Shown: positions 33,429 through 43,189, counted from the first letter of the stretch. The stretch is 64,000 nucleotides of DNA from Deltaproteobacteria bacterium IMCC39146 (GCA_030005635.1 JARUHP010000012.1:1-64000), one strand, 5' to 3'. Program-made: numbers and translations. Notes: a model not told the origin generated them from the sequence alone.

Positions 33429-34381
33429 AGGTTGCTATTATCGGTGCGGGCATGGCTGGATTGACCGTTGCTCGCAGATTGCAGGCCAACGGTGCCGAGG
33501 TCACTGTTTTTGATAAAAGTAAAGGGACTGGTGGCCGGCTCTCCAGTCGCTCCTTCGAAGGTGGCTGGATCGACCACGGTGCCCCGTACTTTCCCGTCGA
33601 CTCCCCGGAATTTCATGATTTTCTGACAAAATACCTCTCCGCCGAAACACTACAGCGCTGGCAACCGCCTGTATCAGGGACTTTACGAGAGGATGAAAAG
33701 GCGCACTTTATCGGTGTGCCGCGCAATAGTGCCATAACCCGGGCTTTGCTCGGAGATTTGTGTTTTCAGCCTTCGACCCGGATCGCTCGCCTGGAAAGAG
33801 GCCCTGACGGCTGGCAATTGTTCAACGATGGCGAGTCCCTGCTGGGTGTCTGGCCGCAGGTTGTGATCGCCGTACCGGCACCTCAGGCGTTGGCTTTGCT
33901 GCAAGGCCAGCCGTCACTGGCCGAAGTGATCGCTCCAGTCAAAATGGAACCCTGCTGGGTTGCCGCTGTCCGCACCAAGACCAAGTTGACTGCTCAGGCT
34001 GATATCTCGGTTTATCAAGACACGGTGGTTCGTCGGGTCACTCACAACAGCGCCAAGACAGGTCGGCTGAATACAGATGTTTACCTGGTGCAGGCGACGA
34101 AAAGCTGGTCGGTCGCGCATCTGGAAGAGTCTGCTGCAAATATCGGCCCTCAATTGCAAAAGCGTTTCGATCAGTTGGTTGCCAGCGACGCCACCAGCGA
34201 ACTCTTGTTTACCCATCGCTGGCGCTACGCATTCACTGAAACCGTCTTGGGGCAGCCCTTTTTGTGGGATGACATCTCGAAACTTGGTGTTTGCGGTGAC
34301 TGGTGTCTCGGTCGTAAGCTTGAAGACGCCTGGCAGAGCGGGACACAAATGGCAAGTCAAATGCTTTTGGCTGCTAGCTGA
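33425..34381 (+). CDS. Renalase-like NAD(P)/FAD-dependent amine-oxidase-fold protein
   Basis: A 318-aa protein with the FAD motif G-A-G-M-A-G-L at residues 7-13, then V-F-D-K-S-K-G-T-G-G-R-L-S-S-R and W-I-D-H-G-A-P-Y-F, the signature of the renalase-like family. A C-terminal C-G-D-W-C-L-G closes the FAD site. Substrates of bacterial members are mostly unknown; relatives often sit near photolyase or LitR genes. AGGAGG lies 11 bases before the ATG. It is coupled to the Arg-rich microprotein. Confidence 0.88.
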   Translation: MKVAIIGAGMAGLTVARRLQANGAEVTVFDKSKGTGGRLSSRSFEGGWIDHGAPYFPVDSPEFHDFLTKYLSAETLQRWQPPVSGTLREDEKAHFIGVPRNSAITRALLGDLCFQPSTRIARLERGPDGWQLFNDGESLLGVWPQVVIAVPAPQALALLQGQPSLAEVIAPVKMEPCWVAAVRTKTKLTAQADISVYQDTVVRRVTHNSAKTGRLNTDVYLVQATKSWSVAHLEESAANIGPQLQKRFDQLVASDATSELLFTHRWRYAFTETVLGQPFLWDDISKLGVCGDWCLGRKLEDAWQSGTQMASQMLLAAS

Positions 34382-34400
34382 TTACACCTTCTCCACGACA

Positions 34401-34452
34401 TCGGGGACACTACTGACATCGGCGACACTACTCGAGTCGGGGGACACAACAG
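34401..34452. repeat. Three direct GGGGACAC half-sites with 18-bp period
   Basis: TCGG(G/C)GACACTACT starts at 34401 and 34419; a close variant TCGGGGGACACAAC starts at 34437. These are same-strand copies of one arm of the dispersed palindromes and cannot form the usual hairpin. Confidence 0.7.
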
Positions 34453-34576
34453 CTGATTGTAATGTGAGTCGGTTTCAAGCAAAGAAAGTCACTTGAATCA
34501 TTAGGGGAATAGAAAAATCTGGCATTGAACCAGAAGCGATTCAAAAAGGTTTTTGTGAGCGCCCTGAAACGCTTGA

Positions 34577-36232
34577 CTAAGAACTGCAGGAAAGCATCGA
34601 ACAGCCCGCCCGGTGGCGCGCCCATTCCGGGCGCTTGGCGGCAAATTTTTCGTATTCCGGTTGCTCCGCATAGGGCTGCCGCATCACCTGAAGCAGCTCA
34701 TTGACCAAGCTGTGATCACCCGCCTCGGCCTTGTCTATGGCCATTTGCGCCAGGTAGTTGCGCATCACATACTTGGGGTTAACCGCCTGCATGCGCTGCC
34801 GGCGTTCAACGTTATCTAATACGTCTTTTTCGACCCGCTGCAGGTAGCTGCGCAGCCAGGCAGTGATTTGCTCTCGGTTTTGCCCGGTCATGGCTTCCGG
34901 TTGGTAGTAAGCCTCGCACAGCGGGGCGAGTAAGCTGGCCTCATCCTGGTCTTTTGTCGGGGCCAGATCAGCCAACTTTCGGTAAAAAATCGTCATGTCG
35001 GTTTCCACCAGCTGCAGCACTTTTTCCAGCTCCGCGATCAAGGGCAGATCGGTCTCCGCCTCGAAGCTCTTCAGACCGAGCTTTTGCGCCATCATCTCCT
35101 GCCAGCCCTGCTTGTAAGCGTCCCCATAAACCTGTAGCGCCGCTTCCAGCGGTTCTGCCTGCTCGATCAGTGGATAGATGGCATTGGCCAGCTGGGCGAG
35201 GTTCCAGAGGGCAATATGGGGCTGGTTGCCGAAACGGTAGCGACCGCCTGCGGCGTCTGTGGTGTTGGGCGTCCAGTCGGGATTGTAATCATCGATCCAG
35301 CCGTAGGGACCATAATCGATGGTCAGGCCGAGGATCGACATGTTATCGGTGTTCATCACGCCGTGGACAAAGCCGACACGCATCCAGTGCACGATCATCG
35401 CCGCGGTGCTGCGGCAGAGCTCTTCGAACCACTGCAGGTAAACGGCCACCGAGGGCTCGCCCAAGTGGGGGAAAACAGTCCTGATGGTGTAGTCGAGCAG
35501 CTGACGTAATGGCTCGATTTCGTTGCGTGAGCTGAAAATTTGAAAGCTGCCGAAACGGGTGAAGGAGGGCGCGGCCCGGCAGACTATGGCGCCCGGTTCC
35601 TGTTTGGGATGGCCGTCGTAGAACATGTCGCGGGTAACCTGCTCGCCGGTAAGCAGCAGACTCAAGGCACGGGTGGTTGGCACACCGAGGTGGTACATCG
35701 CTTCGCTGCAGAGAAATTCGCGCACCGAGGAGCGCAGCACCGCCAGGCCGTCGCCACGCAGAGAGCAGGGCGTGAGCCCCGCACCTTTGAGCTGCAGCGC
35801 CCAGCGTTGACCGCGCTGGTTGATGATCTCGCCCAGGTTGATCGCCCGCCCATCACCCAGCTGACCGGCCCAGTTGCCGAACTGGTGACCGCCGTAGCAG
35901 CAGGCGTAGGGATCCATTCCGGGTAGCAGGCGATTGCCGGCAAAGGCCTGGGCAAATTCCTCTCCTGTACAGCTCGCTGGCTGCAAATCGAGAAGTTCGG
36001 CAACCTCTGCGGCATAGGCGACCAGTTGCGGCGCGACCACCGGCGTCGGCTGAACGCGCGAGTAACAGGCACTGTAGACCTGGCGCACGCGATTGCTGAG
36101 GTCCGGGTCGGCAGGCAGTTCACGGACGAAGGCGTTGTCGAAATTCAGCGTGGCCAGGGAGAGGTTGGTCTGTTGATTGGGGGCGTCTGCTTTCACCAGT
36201 TGATTGTCGCACCGCTCTTGCGCCCGGGGCAA
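34577..36232 (-). CDS. selO: SelO/YdiU protein adenylyltransferase
   Basis: A pseudokinase-fold enzyme that transfers AMP from ATP to Ser/Thr/Tyr of target proteins, linked to redox stress. Marks: Y-G-G-H-Q-F-G-x-W-A-G-Q-L-G-D-G-R-A near 110, Q-L-K-G-A-G, G-D-G-x-A-V-L-R-S-S-x-R-E-F-L-C-S-E-A, and H-G-V-M-N-T-D-N-M for the metal site. The C-terminus has A-G-C-S-M-L-S-C-S-S; such Cys can form the regulatory disulfide. It appears to start at TTG (36232) with weak GAGCG; GTG 12 codons on is an alternative. Divergent from the SagB-like gene. Confidence 0.94.
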   Translation of the reverse strand: MPRAQERCDNQLVKADAPNQQTNLSLATLNFDNAFVRELPADPDLSNRVRQVYSACYSRVQPTPVVAPQLVAYAAEVAELLDLQPASCTGEEFAQAFAGNRLLPGMDPYACCYGGHQFGNWAGQLGDGRAINLGEIINQRGQRWALQLKGAGLTPCSLRGDGLAVLRSSVREFLCSEAMYHLGVPTTRALSLLLTGEQVTRDMFYDGHPKQEPGAIVCRAAPSFTRFGSFQIFSSRNEIEPLRQLLDYTIRTVFPHLGEPSVAVYLQWFEELCRSTAAMIVHWMRVGFVHGVMNTDNMSILGLTIDYGPYGWIDDYNPDWTPNTTDAAGGRYRFGNQPHIALWNLAQLANAIYPLIEQAEPLEAALQVYGDAYKQGWQEMMAQKLGLKSFEAETDLPLIAELEKVLQLVETDMTIFYRKLADLAPTKDQDEASLLAPLCEAYYQPEAMTGQNREQITAWLRSYLQRVEKDVLDNVERRQRMQAVNPKYVMRNYLAQMAIDKAEAGDHSLVNELLQVMRQPYAEQPEYEKFAAKRPEWARHRAGCSMLSCSS

Positions 36233-36309
36233 GATGCGCTCACAAAAACACTCCAGTTCCTGACTTCTGGTAGAATGTAAAAACCCAACCCAATAAAGGT
36301 TAACACCCT

Positions 36310-37065
36310 ATGGATAAAAACAAGTTCGCCGCACACCGGGCTTTTTTACAGGATACTTTGCGTCTGCAGATCGATTTCCGGAAAACGGACCAGAACCTGG
36401 GCACAGCGCCGCCAGCCATTCAGAAACCCCCTTCAGAAGGGCAGAAATTGATCCTGCTGCCCGACCAGCAGGCATTCAAGGCCTTTGCGGGCACTGACCT
36501 GGTCGATGCGATTGGGCGTCGTCGCAGTCATCGCCATTATCAACCGCTGCCTTTATCACTGGCAGAACTCTCTTTTCTGCTTTGGGCCACCCAGGGCATC
36601 AGCGAAGTCTTTGACCATGGCAGTGCCTTGCGAACCGTGCCTTCTGCTGGTTGCCGGCATGCTTTTGAAAGCTACCTTGTGGTGAATAACGTTACAACCC
36701 TTGAGCGCGGTGTCTACCGATATCTACCGGTCGAGCACGCACTGGTTTTTGAACATGCGCTGGAGAAGCTGCAAACCGTTCTGACAGAGGCGACTCTCGG
36801 CCAGGATTTTATCGCCTCAGCTCCGGTGACTTTTGCCTGGACCGTGCTTCCGTATCGCATGGAATGGCGCTATGACCTTGCAGCACACCGTGTGATCGCC
36901 ATAGATGTTGGTCACGTCTGCCAAAACCTCTACCTGGCCTGCGAGGCGATCCATGCCGGGACCTGTGCGATTGCCGCTTATCACCAGGAGAAGATGGATG
37001 CGCTTTTACAGATTGACGGAGAGAACGAATTTACGCTTTACCTGGCGCCGGTTGGCAAGGTCTGA
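36310..37065 (+). CDS. SagB/ThcOx-family nitroreductase-fold dehydrogenase
   Basis: FMN-dependent nitroreductase-like protein (251 aa). R-R-R-S-H-R-H-Y near 74 is the flavin-phosphate-binding motif, followed by L-S-F-L-L-W-A-T-Q-G, R-T-V-P-S-A-G-x-R-H-A-F-E-S-Y-L and D-V-G-H-V-C-Q-N-L-Y-L-A. SagB/ThcOx enzymes oxidise azolines in peptide natural products, but many stand-alone members have no such role. No YcaO or precursor peptide gene is nearby, so a general dehydrogenase is more likely. Confidence 0.9.
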   Translation: MDKNKFAAHRAFLQDTLRLQIDFRKTDQNLGTAPPAIQKPPSEGQKLILLPDQQAFKAFAGTDLVDAIGRRRSHRHYQPLPLSLAELSFLLWATQGISEVFDHGSALRTVPSAGCRHAFESYLVVNNVTTLERGVYRYLPVEHALVFEHALEKLQTVLTEATLGQDFIASAPVTFAWTVLPYRMEWRYDLAAHRVIAIDVGHVCQNLYLACEAIHAGTCAIAAYHQEKMDALLQIDGENEFTLYLAPVGKV

Positions 37066-37084
37066 GCCGGGATCGAATCTGAGC

Positions 37085-37112
37085 TTGGGACACTCAATAG
37101 TGAGTGCCCCCA
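37085..37112. repeat. GGGACACTC-type palindrome
   Basis: TTGGGACACTCA, 4-base loop, TGAGTGCCCCCAA. It lies 20 bases after the SagB-like gene, so it is a probable transcription end. Family member. Confidence 0.7.
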
Positions 37113-37153
37113 AATACTAGCCTTTAACTTTGAACAGAGAATGGAGGAACAAG

Positions 37154-37507
37154 ATGCCCCATGTCGTTTTGGAAAACATCAATTCAGTCAGAGAGGTTTT
37201 TGACAGCGTCCTTCCGTTTACAACGAAGATCGACGGAGGCATTCTCAAGGTGACGGACACATACATAAATTCAGGTCAAAACAAGGCGCTCGTGGAATCT
37301 TTGGCCATCGAAAACAACAACAATCAAAGTTTTTTTGTCGAGCTGTCGCAGAAAAAAGAGAGCTTGACGGTGAGGCTTTTGCCTCGTACGGATCCTGAAA
37401 AAACCCCAGGGGTGAAAATGATCATGGCGACGATTGCCAAGCAGATCAAAGATTTCAATCCAAACGTCAGCTATGGGAAAACCAACTTGCAGGATTTTCT
37501 GCTGTAA
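37154..37507 (+). CDS. Hypothetical protein, 117 aa
   Basis: Soluble alpha/beta protein of unknown function, with a TGGAGG site before the ATG. It starts V-V-L-E-N-I-N-S-V-R-E-V and contains N-N-N-N-Q-S-F-F-V-E-L and T-V-R-L-L-P-R-T-D-P. No cysteines, signal peptide or catalytic motif stand out. It stands alone between a palindrome and a convergent terminator. Confidence 0.7.
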   Translation: MPHVVLENINSVREVFDSVLPFTTKIDGGILKVTDTYINSGQNKALVESLAIENNNNQSFFVELSQKKESLTVRLLPRTDPEKTPGVKMIMATIAKQIKDFNPNVSYGKTNLQDFLL

Positions 37508-37534
37508 TAGGGGCCAGGGATTCAATCTCAAGCC

Positions 37535-37570
37535 AAAAAAACCCGCCTGTCGGTCCATGCCGACAGGCGG
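37535..37570 (-). terminator. Strong hairpin terminator (minus strand)
   Basis: A perfect 11-bp stem (CCGCCTGTCGG/CCGACAGGCGG, 37543-37570) is flanked by seven A at 37535-37541, which are U after the stem when read on the minus strand. It would end transcripts of the PAS kinase gene. The 290 bases between it and that gene hold no clear ORF. It may also stop plus-strand readthrough. Confidence 0.8.
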
Positions 37571-37863
37571 ATTGATAGTCGATCCCCAGAGTCTCCGCCA
37601 TTCTCCTTCTCTTTTACACTTCGCTCTCATCGTCCTGAGCTGTTGAATCTACCCCGTTGGTCACCGAGGGAGTCAAGCAAGTCATACAGCAGGACCGGGA
37701 AACACATATGGTGGCTATGCTCGGCTGGGATCTTTTCTGCTGGCAGATACGCCTTTACGTTGAGAGCGCTTTGCGTAAGCTGAATACAGACGACCTAGTG
37801 TCTGCTCCTCGTAGCGCGTGCCCGGCCCTCAAGGTTCAAAGGTCCCGCATTCAGAGCCCTGGA

Positions 37864-39033
37864 TTACGCCCCTGTGTCTTGATTTTCCAATCTCAACAAC
37901 GAAGAGAAAACTGTACCGTCACTTTCCGTGCTGGAGAAGCAAGCCTCCCCACCTAACAGCTCGCTTAAATGTTTGATGCTATAGGTGCCGTTACCCCGGC
38001 CATGGCTCTTGTCCGAAACCGAGCGTTTGAAAATTTGCTTGCGAATCTCTTTGCTGATAAGCTGGTCGCTGTGTACCCAGAAGCTCAAGACAGCAGGGTC
38101 TGCTTTGCAGCCCAGCTTAACCGTGCCGCCGTCTGGAGTTGTTTCGAGAGCCTTGATCAGCATATTGCGGAGGACCCTGCGCAACAGCAGGGAATCGGCG
38201 TTAAAGTCTCTGGACTCGGATTCGGCCAATTGGATCTTTTTCCCTTTGGCGGCATGATGCCGTTGCACTGTCTTGAGCATGACGTCCATAAAATCCAAGG
38301 TCTCGAGTGCTTCTGCTTTGACTTCGAGGTCATCGTGGGTGGCTTGCTCAAGTATGCGCATGGCGATGATCTCGTCGATCGAGTTCTGGGTGGTTCTTTC
38401 AAGCAGTGCACAGATCTCATCCCGGTCTTCGAAATCCCCGTCTTTCATGATGCTGAGAAAGCCCTTGATGCTTGAGAGGGTGTTGAGCAGGTCATGGAAG
38501 CAGATGTTTTCGAGCATCTCGCGTTTATCCTTGTCGCTGATATCGACCAGACTGAGAATGGAAAACCTTTCTCCATGGAACTCCAGCGGCGTTGCCCAGA
38601 CGCGTAGGTCGAGATTCGATGCTGTGCCGGTGAGCTCACAGTTGAGACGACAGTCTTCGCTCGAGGCTTTGCCTTTGAGAGAAAGCGAAAGCACCCTGGC
38701 GACGACACAGATACGACAGCACTCATGTTTGCCGGCATCCTGAAGGTTGTGCCGGGCATGTACGCAGTGAAACGCCTCACCCTCGGAAAGGCCAAGCAAA
38801 GGTTTTCCTCCGTCCCTGTCGATGAGTTCACGTACTGCTGGATTGGTATAAACAACATGCCATTGTTCGTTTATGATCAGCAGCAGGTTAGGAACGGCAT
38901 CGAGGAGGCTGCGTGAAACAACGCCTTCGTTGAAGAGCTCGAGCTGCAAACTGGTGATTGATGAGCGTTTACATTTATCGAGACGCTCATGGCTCTGTTT
39001 AGACAGGGCAGAAGATTTTGGTTCTGTTTGCAT
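37864..39033 (-). CDS. PAS-domain sensor histidine kinase
   Basis: A soluble kinase of 389 aa. An N-terminal coiled region and a PAS domain (L-D-A-V-P-N-L-L-L-I-I-N-E-Q-W) carry a Cys-rich insert (C-V-H-A-R-H and H-E-C-C-R-I-C) that could bind a metal or heme. Then comes a dimerisation helix with the phospho-His in F-H-D-L-L-N-T and a degenerate ATPase: an N-box-like R-N-M-L-I-K-A-L-E-T and G-R-G-N-G-T-Y-S-I-K. The ATPase N is present but the G1 Asp motif is weak, so activity is likely but not certain. No response regulator is adjacent. Confidence 0.85.
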   Translation of the reverse strand: MQTEPKSSALSKQSHERLDKCKRSSITSLQLELFNEGVVSRSLLDAVPNLLLIINEQWHVVYTNPAVRELIDRDGGKPLLGLSEGEAFHCVHARHNLQDAGKHECCRICVVARVLSLSLKGKASSEDCRLNCELTGTASNLDLRVWATPLEFHGERFSILSLVDISDKDKREMLENICFHDLLNTLSSIKGFLSIMKDGDFEDRDEICALLERTTQNSIDEIIAMRILEQATHDDLEVKAEALETLDFMDVMLKTVQRHHAAKGKKIQLAESESRDFNADSLLLRRVLRNMLIKALETTPDGGTVKLGCKADPAVLSFWVHSDQLISKEIRKQIFKRSVSDKSHGRGNGTYSIKHLSELLGGEACFSSTESDGTVFSSLLRLENQDTGA

Positions 39034-39368
39034 TTTATGCTCACGTTGAAGTGACGTGATCGCTGATATGATCGCGTCATGTTAAAAGGGTTTTGAAACT
39101 TGACTAATATTTTCATCAATGAGGTTTCAGGGTAAAGGTGGGTAGGTCATATATTATTTTGGAATTCGGTGACAGGTCCAGTTATGTGCCCCCGAAGCGA
39201 TAACCTGCCTCTGAAAAGACCAGTTTTAGGTGGTTTTGGATTGTCGTGTTCTGCGAGCCTGGACTTAAAATGCATGACCTTGCTGCAACTCTCGAATATT
39301 AGAATAAGTATTATGTCGCCCGCCGCGATGGCTCCCCTTGCGGAAAACTACTCCGGTGTCCGGCGATC
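39034..39368. other. Intergenic stretch, nothing recognised
   Basis: The spacer between the PAS kinase start and the ftsH stop. No hairpin with T run, no repeat family member, and no ORF with a start signal. Confidence 0.5.
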
Positions 39369-41285
39369 TCAGTCCGACGCATAGAGGGCAGCACGCGCCT
39401 TGTCCGGAAGCTGCAGGGTTCTGGCCTGGAAAAACTCCTTTAAACGCTTTTGATCCAGAGTCTCTTCCTCGAACAGGATCTCAGCAAGTGCTTTCAGCGC
39501 CTCACGATTCTCAGTCAGGACCAGCTCGGCACACTCCTGGGCGCTATGGACCAGCTTTTCGATTTCCTGGTCGATGATCCAGGCGGTCTTCTCGCTGAAG
39601 GTCTTTTCCGTGGCCAGCTTGAGGCCGAGAAACGGGTGCTCTTCGCCCCGGTTGAAACTTAAGGGTCCGAGTTTTTCGCTCATACCCCACTGACAGACCA
39701 TTTTCTCAGCGAGGGCCATGACCTGCTTGAGATCATTCTGGGCACCGGTCGAATACTCGCCAAAAAAGAGTTTCTCTGCGGCTCTGCCGCCCAAGGTCAA
39801 GGCCAGTCGTGCTAGGAGGCCGCTGCGCTGGTAGTGGTAGCGGTCGTCCTCCGGCAGTTGCTGTGTCATGCCGAGCGCCTGCCCACGCGGGATGATCGTC
39901 ACTTTGTGGATCGGATCGCTGTTCGGCAGGCAACTGGCGACCAGGGCATGACCCGATTCGTGGATAGCTGTGATCCGTTTCTCCTGCTCGGACAGGTACA
40001 GTTTGCGCTCCATGCCCATGAGCTGGCGGTCTTTCGCCTGGTCCAGGTGACACATGGAGATCTGCTCCGCATCTTTGCGGGCGGCTATCAGGGCGGCTTC
40101 ATTGACAAGACCCTGCAGGTCTGCTCCGACCATGCCGGGAGTTCCCTTGGCGATTGTCTCCAGGTCGACGTCGTCCGCCAAGGGCACGTCTCTGGTGTGG
40201 ACTGCAAGAATCTTAGCCCGATCGCGCCAATCAGGTCGATCGATCACCACTTGGCGATCGAAGCGACCCGGACGCAGCAGGGCTGTATCAAGCACATCCG
40301 GCCGATTGGTTGCGGCCATTACGATCACTTCATCGTGGGGTTCGAAACCGTCCAGTTCCGATAGCATCTGGTTCAGAGTCTGCTCACGTTCATCGTGACC
40401 ACCACCCAGGCCGGTGCCGCGCGCCCGGCCGACAGCATCCAGTTCATCGATGAAGATGATGCTTGGAGCCTTCTGCTTGGCGTTTGTGAAAAGATCACGA
40501 ACTCTGCTGGCTCCGACGCCGACGAACATTTCGACAAACTGGGAAGCGGAGATGCTAAAGAAAGGAACATCGGCTTCGCCTGCTACGGCTTGGGCCATCA
40601 GGGTTTTACCGGTCCCAGGCGGACCGACCAGCAGAATACCCCGTGGCAGTCTGCCGCCGAGCTTGGTGAATTTTAGCGGCTCGCGAAGGTAGTCGATCAC
40701 CTCCTGCAATTCCTGCTTTGCCTCCTCCAGGCCAGCCACGTCCTGAAAGGTTTTACTCGAGTCTTTCCGCAGGAAGAGGCTAGCCCCTGATTTGGTGTAT
40801 TTGTTCAGTAAACCGCCGCCCAGACCCCCTTGCTTGCTGGTGCGCTGGTATATGTACCACCAGATGCCGAAAATGATGATCCAGGGCAGCAGGTTCGCCA
40901 TCAAGTTGACCAAGGCTGATCTGTCCTCGGGAGGCTCGACATTGACCACGACCTGATGGGTTTCAAGTAGAGGGATCAAATCCTGGTCGTCGATCGGCGG
41001 AAGGTTGGTGTGGAACTGTTGGTAGGCACGGGGCTCCTCGGATTTGTCCGCGGTAGCGTCTTCATAAAAGGTGGCGAGCGGTTCCGTGAAGCGCCCGGTC
41101 AGGACTTCGCCCTGGATGATAACTGCAGCAACATTGTCCAGCCGAACTTCATCCTTGAAACGACTGTAGGCGATCTGGATAACTGGATCTCGCGTCGCAG
41201 GGGGAAACATGTACATATACAGGCCATTGATGACCAGTATCAGAAAAGTCAGCAGCAGGATTCTTTGCCAGGGATCTTTCACCAT
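39369..41285 (-). CDS. ftsH: FtsH ATP-dependent zinc metalloprotease
   Basis: Membrane-anchored AAA+ protease that extracts and degrades membrane and soluble proteins. Two N-terminal helices enclose a periplasmic domain; helix 2 ends near 160. The AAA module has [19 protein letters not shown], a second region of homology with N-R-P-D-V-L-D[11 protein letters not shown] and pore [10 protein letters not shown]. The zinc site is H-E-S-G-H. The periplasmic part is longer than in E. coli and is rich in acidic residues, so this may be an accessory FtsH. Start ATG after AGGAG. Confidence 0.97.
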   Translation of the reverse strand: MVKDPWQRILLLTFLILVINGLYMYMFPPATRDPVIQIAYSRFKDEVRLDNVAAVIIQGEVLTGRFTEPLATFYEDATADKSEEPRAYQQFHTNLPPIDDQDLIPLLETHQVVVNVEPPEDRSALVNLMANLLPWIIIFGIWWYIYQRTSKQGGLGGGLLNKYTKSGASLFLRKDSSKTFQDVAGLEEAKQELQEVIDYLREPLKFTKLGGRLPRGILLVGPPGTGKTLMAQAVAGEADVPFFSISASQFVEMFVGVGASRVRDLFTNAKQKAPSIIFIDELDAVGRARGTGLGGGHDEREQTLNQMLSELDGFEPHDEVIVMAATNRPDVLDTALLRPGRFDRQVVIDRPDWRDRAKILAVHTRDVPLADDVDLETIAKGTPGMVGADLQGLVNEAALIAARKDAEQISMCHLDQAKDRQLMGMERKLYLSEQEKRITAIHESGHALVASCLPNSDPIHKVTIIPRGQALGMTQQLPEDDRYHYQRSGLLARLALTLGGRAAEKLFFGEYSTGAQNDLKQVMALAEKMVCQWGMSEKLGPLSFNRGEEHPFLGLKLATEKTFSEKTAWIIDQEIEKLVHSAQECAELVLTENREALKALAEILFEEETLDQKRLKEFFQARTLQLPDKARAALYASD

Positions 41286-41425
41286 AATGATAGCCGGCTC
41301 CTGTTATTCGCGCGCTGATTGTTGCCCTTCTCTAATATCATAGCAGAACCAAGGCGCTCTGCTTTGCTGGAGGAAAGCCAAATTGGTGATTCGTGATCAT
41401 GTCATCGACCCTTTGGCGGGGATTC

Positions 41426-41452
41426 CGGTGACACATTACTATTGTGTCACCG
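41426..41452. repeat. GGTGACAC-type palindrome
   Basis: CGGTGACAC, 9-base loop, GTGTCACCG. A variant also occurs at 59389. It lies upstream of the O-methyltransferase gene and 140 bases 5' of ftsH. Confidence 0.7.
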
Positions 41453-41559
41453 AAACTTGAAAATTGTTTTACGTCAGATATCCGCTAATATTGCTACATC
41501 TTACTTGGTTGATTCGTTATTGTTTTTTCTCGCGGGCGCAACTTTGAAGGGGAGCTTGT

Positions 41560-42564
41560 ATGGAGACAATCAACTGGAATCCGGCGGAGCTTCTTAAACT
41601 GTCGGGGAGTTACTGGGGCACCTGTGCCCTGCATGCCGGGGTAAAGCTGGATCTCTTTTCGCCGCTGGCAATCCAACCGAAAACAGCCGCTGAGCTGGCG
41701 CCGGAACTGGGGATCGACGAACGCGGCGTGGCCATGCTGCTCGATGCCTTGACCGCGCTGCAGCTGCTGGACAAGCAGAGCGGGTGCTACACTGCCACGG
41801 GCTTTGCCACCGAGTTCCTCGATCGCAGCGCCCCCGGCTACCTTGGCCACATCATCCTGCATCATCACCACCTGGTTGAAAGCTGGAGCCGCCTCGACGA
41901 GGCGGTGCGCGAAGGGGCCCCGGTGCGCAACCGGGTGTCTCATGAGCCGACGGATGCCGAACGCGAGAGCTTTCTGCTCGGGATGTTCAACCTGGCGATG
42001 CTGAACGCACCTAAGGTGGCGGCGCAGATCGATCTGGCCGGACGACGCCGGCTGCTCGATCTCGGTGGCGGGCCCGGCACATACTCTATTCATTTCTGTC
42101 AGCACAATCCGCAGCTGCAAGCGACAATTTTCGATCTGCCGACGACGCAACCGTTTGCCGAAGAGCTCTTGCAGCGTTTCTCTATGGCTGACCAGATCGA
42201 TTTTGCCGCTGGCGATTTCCTCGCCGGGCCATTGCCGGACGGCTTCGATGTGGCCTGGCTCTCCCATATCCTGCACGGCGAGGGGCCGTATGGCTGCGGC
42301 AAACTGCTGGCCAATGCCGTTGACGCCCTTGAACCGGACGGTTTGCTGCTGGTCCAAGAGTTTATCCTTGATGAGAATCGTGATTCACCTCTGTTCCCGG
42401 CGTTGTTTTCACTGAATATGCTTTTAGGTACACCGGAGGGGCAGGCCTACAGCGAGCCGGAGCTGGTCGGGTTGATGCAGCAGGCTGGGTTGTCGCAGAT
42501 TGAACGGCTGGCGATAGAGCTGCCGAACGGGGCCGGGATCATGATCGGGCATAAAAGATTGTGA
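41560..42564 (+). CDS. SAM-dependent O-methyltransferase (PF00891 type)
   Basis: 334 aa: an N-terminal winged-helix dimerisation domain (A-A-E-L-A-P-E-L-G-I, L-L-D-A-L-T-A-L-Q-L-L) and a C-terminal Rossmann methyltransferase with L-D-L-G-G-G-P-G-T-Y-S, then A-G-D-F and L-S-H-I-L-H-G-E in place of the usual H-x-x-H-D. Family members methylate small-molecule hydroxyls or act in quinone, carotenoid or secondary-metabolite pathways. No neighbouring biosynthetic gene defines the substrate. GGGGAG precedes the ATG. Confidence 0.88.
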   Translation: METINWNPAELLKLSGSYWGTCALHAGVKLDLFSPLAIQPKTAAELAPELGIDERGVAMLLDALTALQLLDKQSGCYTATGFATEFLDRSAPGYLGHIILHHHHLVESWSRLDEAVREGAPVRNRVSHEPTDAERESFLLGMFNLAMLNAPKVAAQIDLAGRRRLLDLGGGPGTYSIHFCQHNPQLQATIFDLPTTQPFAEELLQRFSMADQIDFAAGDFLAGPLPDGFDVAWLSHILHGEGPYGCGKLLANAVDALEPDGLLLVQEFILDENRDSPLFPALFSLNMLLGTPEGQAYSEPELVGLMQQAGLSQIERLAIELPNGAGIMIGHKRL

Positions 42565-42591
42565 GCGAAAAACACAGAATTTTGTGTACTC

Positions 42592-42647
42592 GGGGGCAGG
42601 TCTTGAATCTTGAATAAATGCAAAAATCAAGACCTGTCCCCTTTATT
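42592..42647 (+). terminator. Long-stem terminator after O-methyltransferase
   Basis: GGGGGCAGGTCTTGA (42592-42606) pairs with TCAAGACCTGTCCCC (42627-42641), 15 bp with one wobble, followed by a T-rich run. The CAGGTCTTGA arm resembles the hairpin at 57032, so this is a mixed member of the palindrome families. Confidence 0.8.
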
Positions 42648-42757
42648 AGAAGGAGCCTGTACCCTGAACTGATAAAGTTGACAAATCCACGTCGTACGTT
42701 ACTAGTTCAAAGACTGCGAGAGAGGTTGAACCGGTCCACACATATGCGGGGGTGAGT

Positions 42758-43180
42758 ATGAAAGGAATCAAGCAGATTTTATTGGCGGTGGATGAATCGA
42801 GGCGTTCTGTCCCGCTTGTCGAGAAGGCTATTGAAATGGCACAGACCTTTGAGGCGAAGATCTTTCTGGTGTATGTCCACCCCAAAGTATTGGATCTTGG
42901 CCATCCCTATTATCAACAAGTCCTCAATAAGTACATAGAGCATGCAGAACATACGGTTGCTCCACACAAAACGCGGCTTGAGAAGAATGGTCTTGATTTT
43001 GAAGTGTTGATCCTCGAAGGCGACCCTGCCGAAATGATTAACGAAACTGCGCGCGTACAGAAATGCGATCTGATCGTGATGGCGACCAGAGGTCTGTCGA
43101 ATATACAGGGGTTAACCTTGGGGAGTGTAAGCAACAAGGTGTTACACTCAACGCAGTGTATGGTGCTGTTGGTGCCCTAG
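42758..43180 (+). CDS. Universal stress protein, paralogue 1
   Basis: A single UspA domain (140 aa): I-L-L-A-V-D-E-S at the N-terminus and, near the C-terminus, M-A-T-R-G-L-S with L-G-S-V-S-N-K-V-L, the G-x2-G-x9-G-S-type ATP-binding region. Such proteins respond to starvation or stress. About two thirds of residues match the gene at 63110. Start ATG at 42758; GTG two codons upstream is possible. Confidence 0.92.
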   Translation: MKGIKQILLAVDESRRSVPLVEKAIEMAQTFEAKIFLVYVHPKVLDLGHPYYQQVLNKYIEHAEHTVAPHKTRLEKNGLDFEVLILEGDPAEMINETARVQKCDLIVMATRGLSNIQGLTLGSVSNKVLHSTQCMVLLVP

Positions 43181-43189
43181 AAGGTCAAT

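Noticed and set aside
36310-37065. SagB-like gene as part of an azole peptide (RiPP) cluster
   Set aside because: There is no YcaO, E1-like or precursor peptide gene nearby; stand-alone family members are common.
41494-42357. 287-codon minus-strand frame
   Set aside because: It is antisense to the O-methyltransferase, which has clear SAM-binding motifs on the plus strand.
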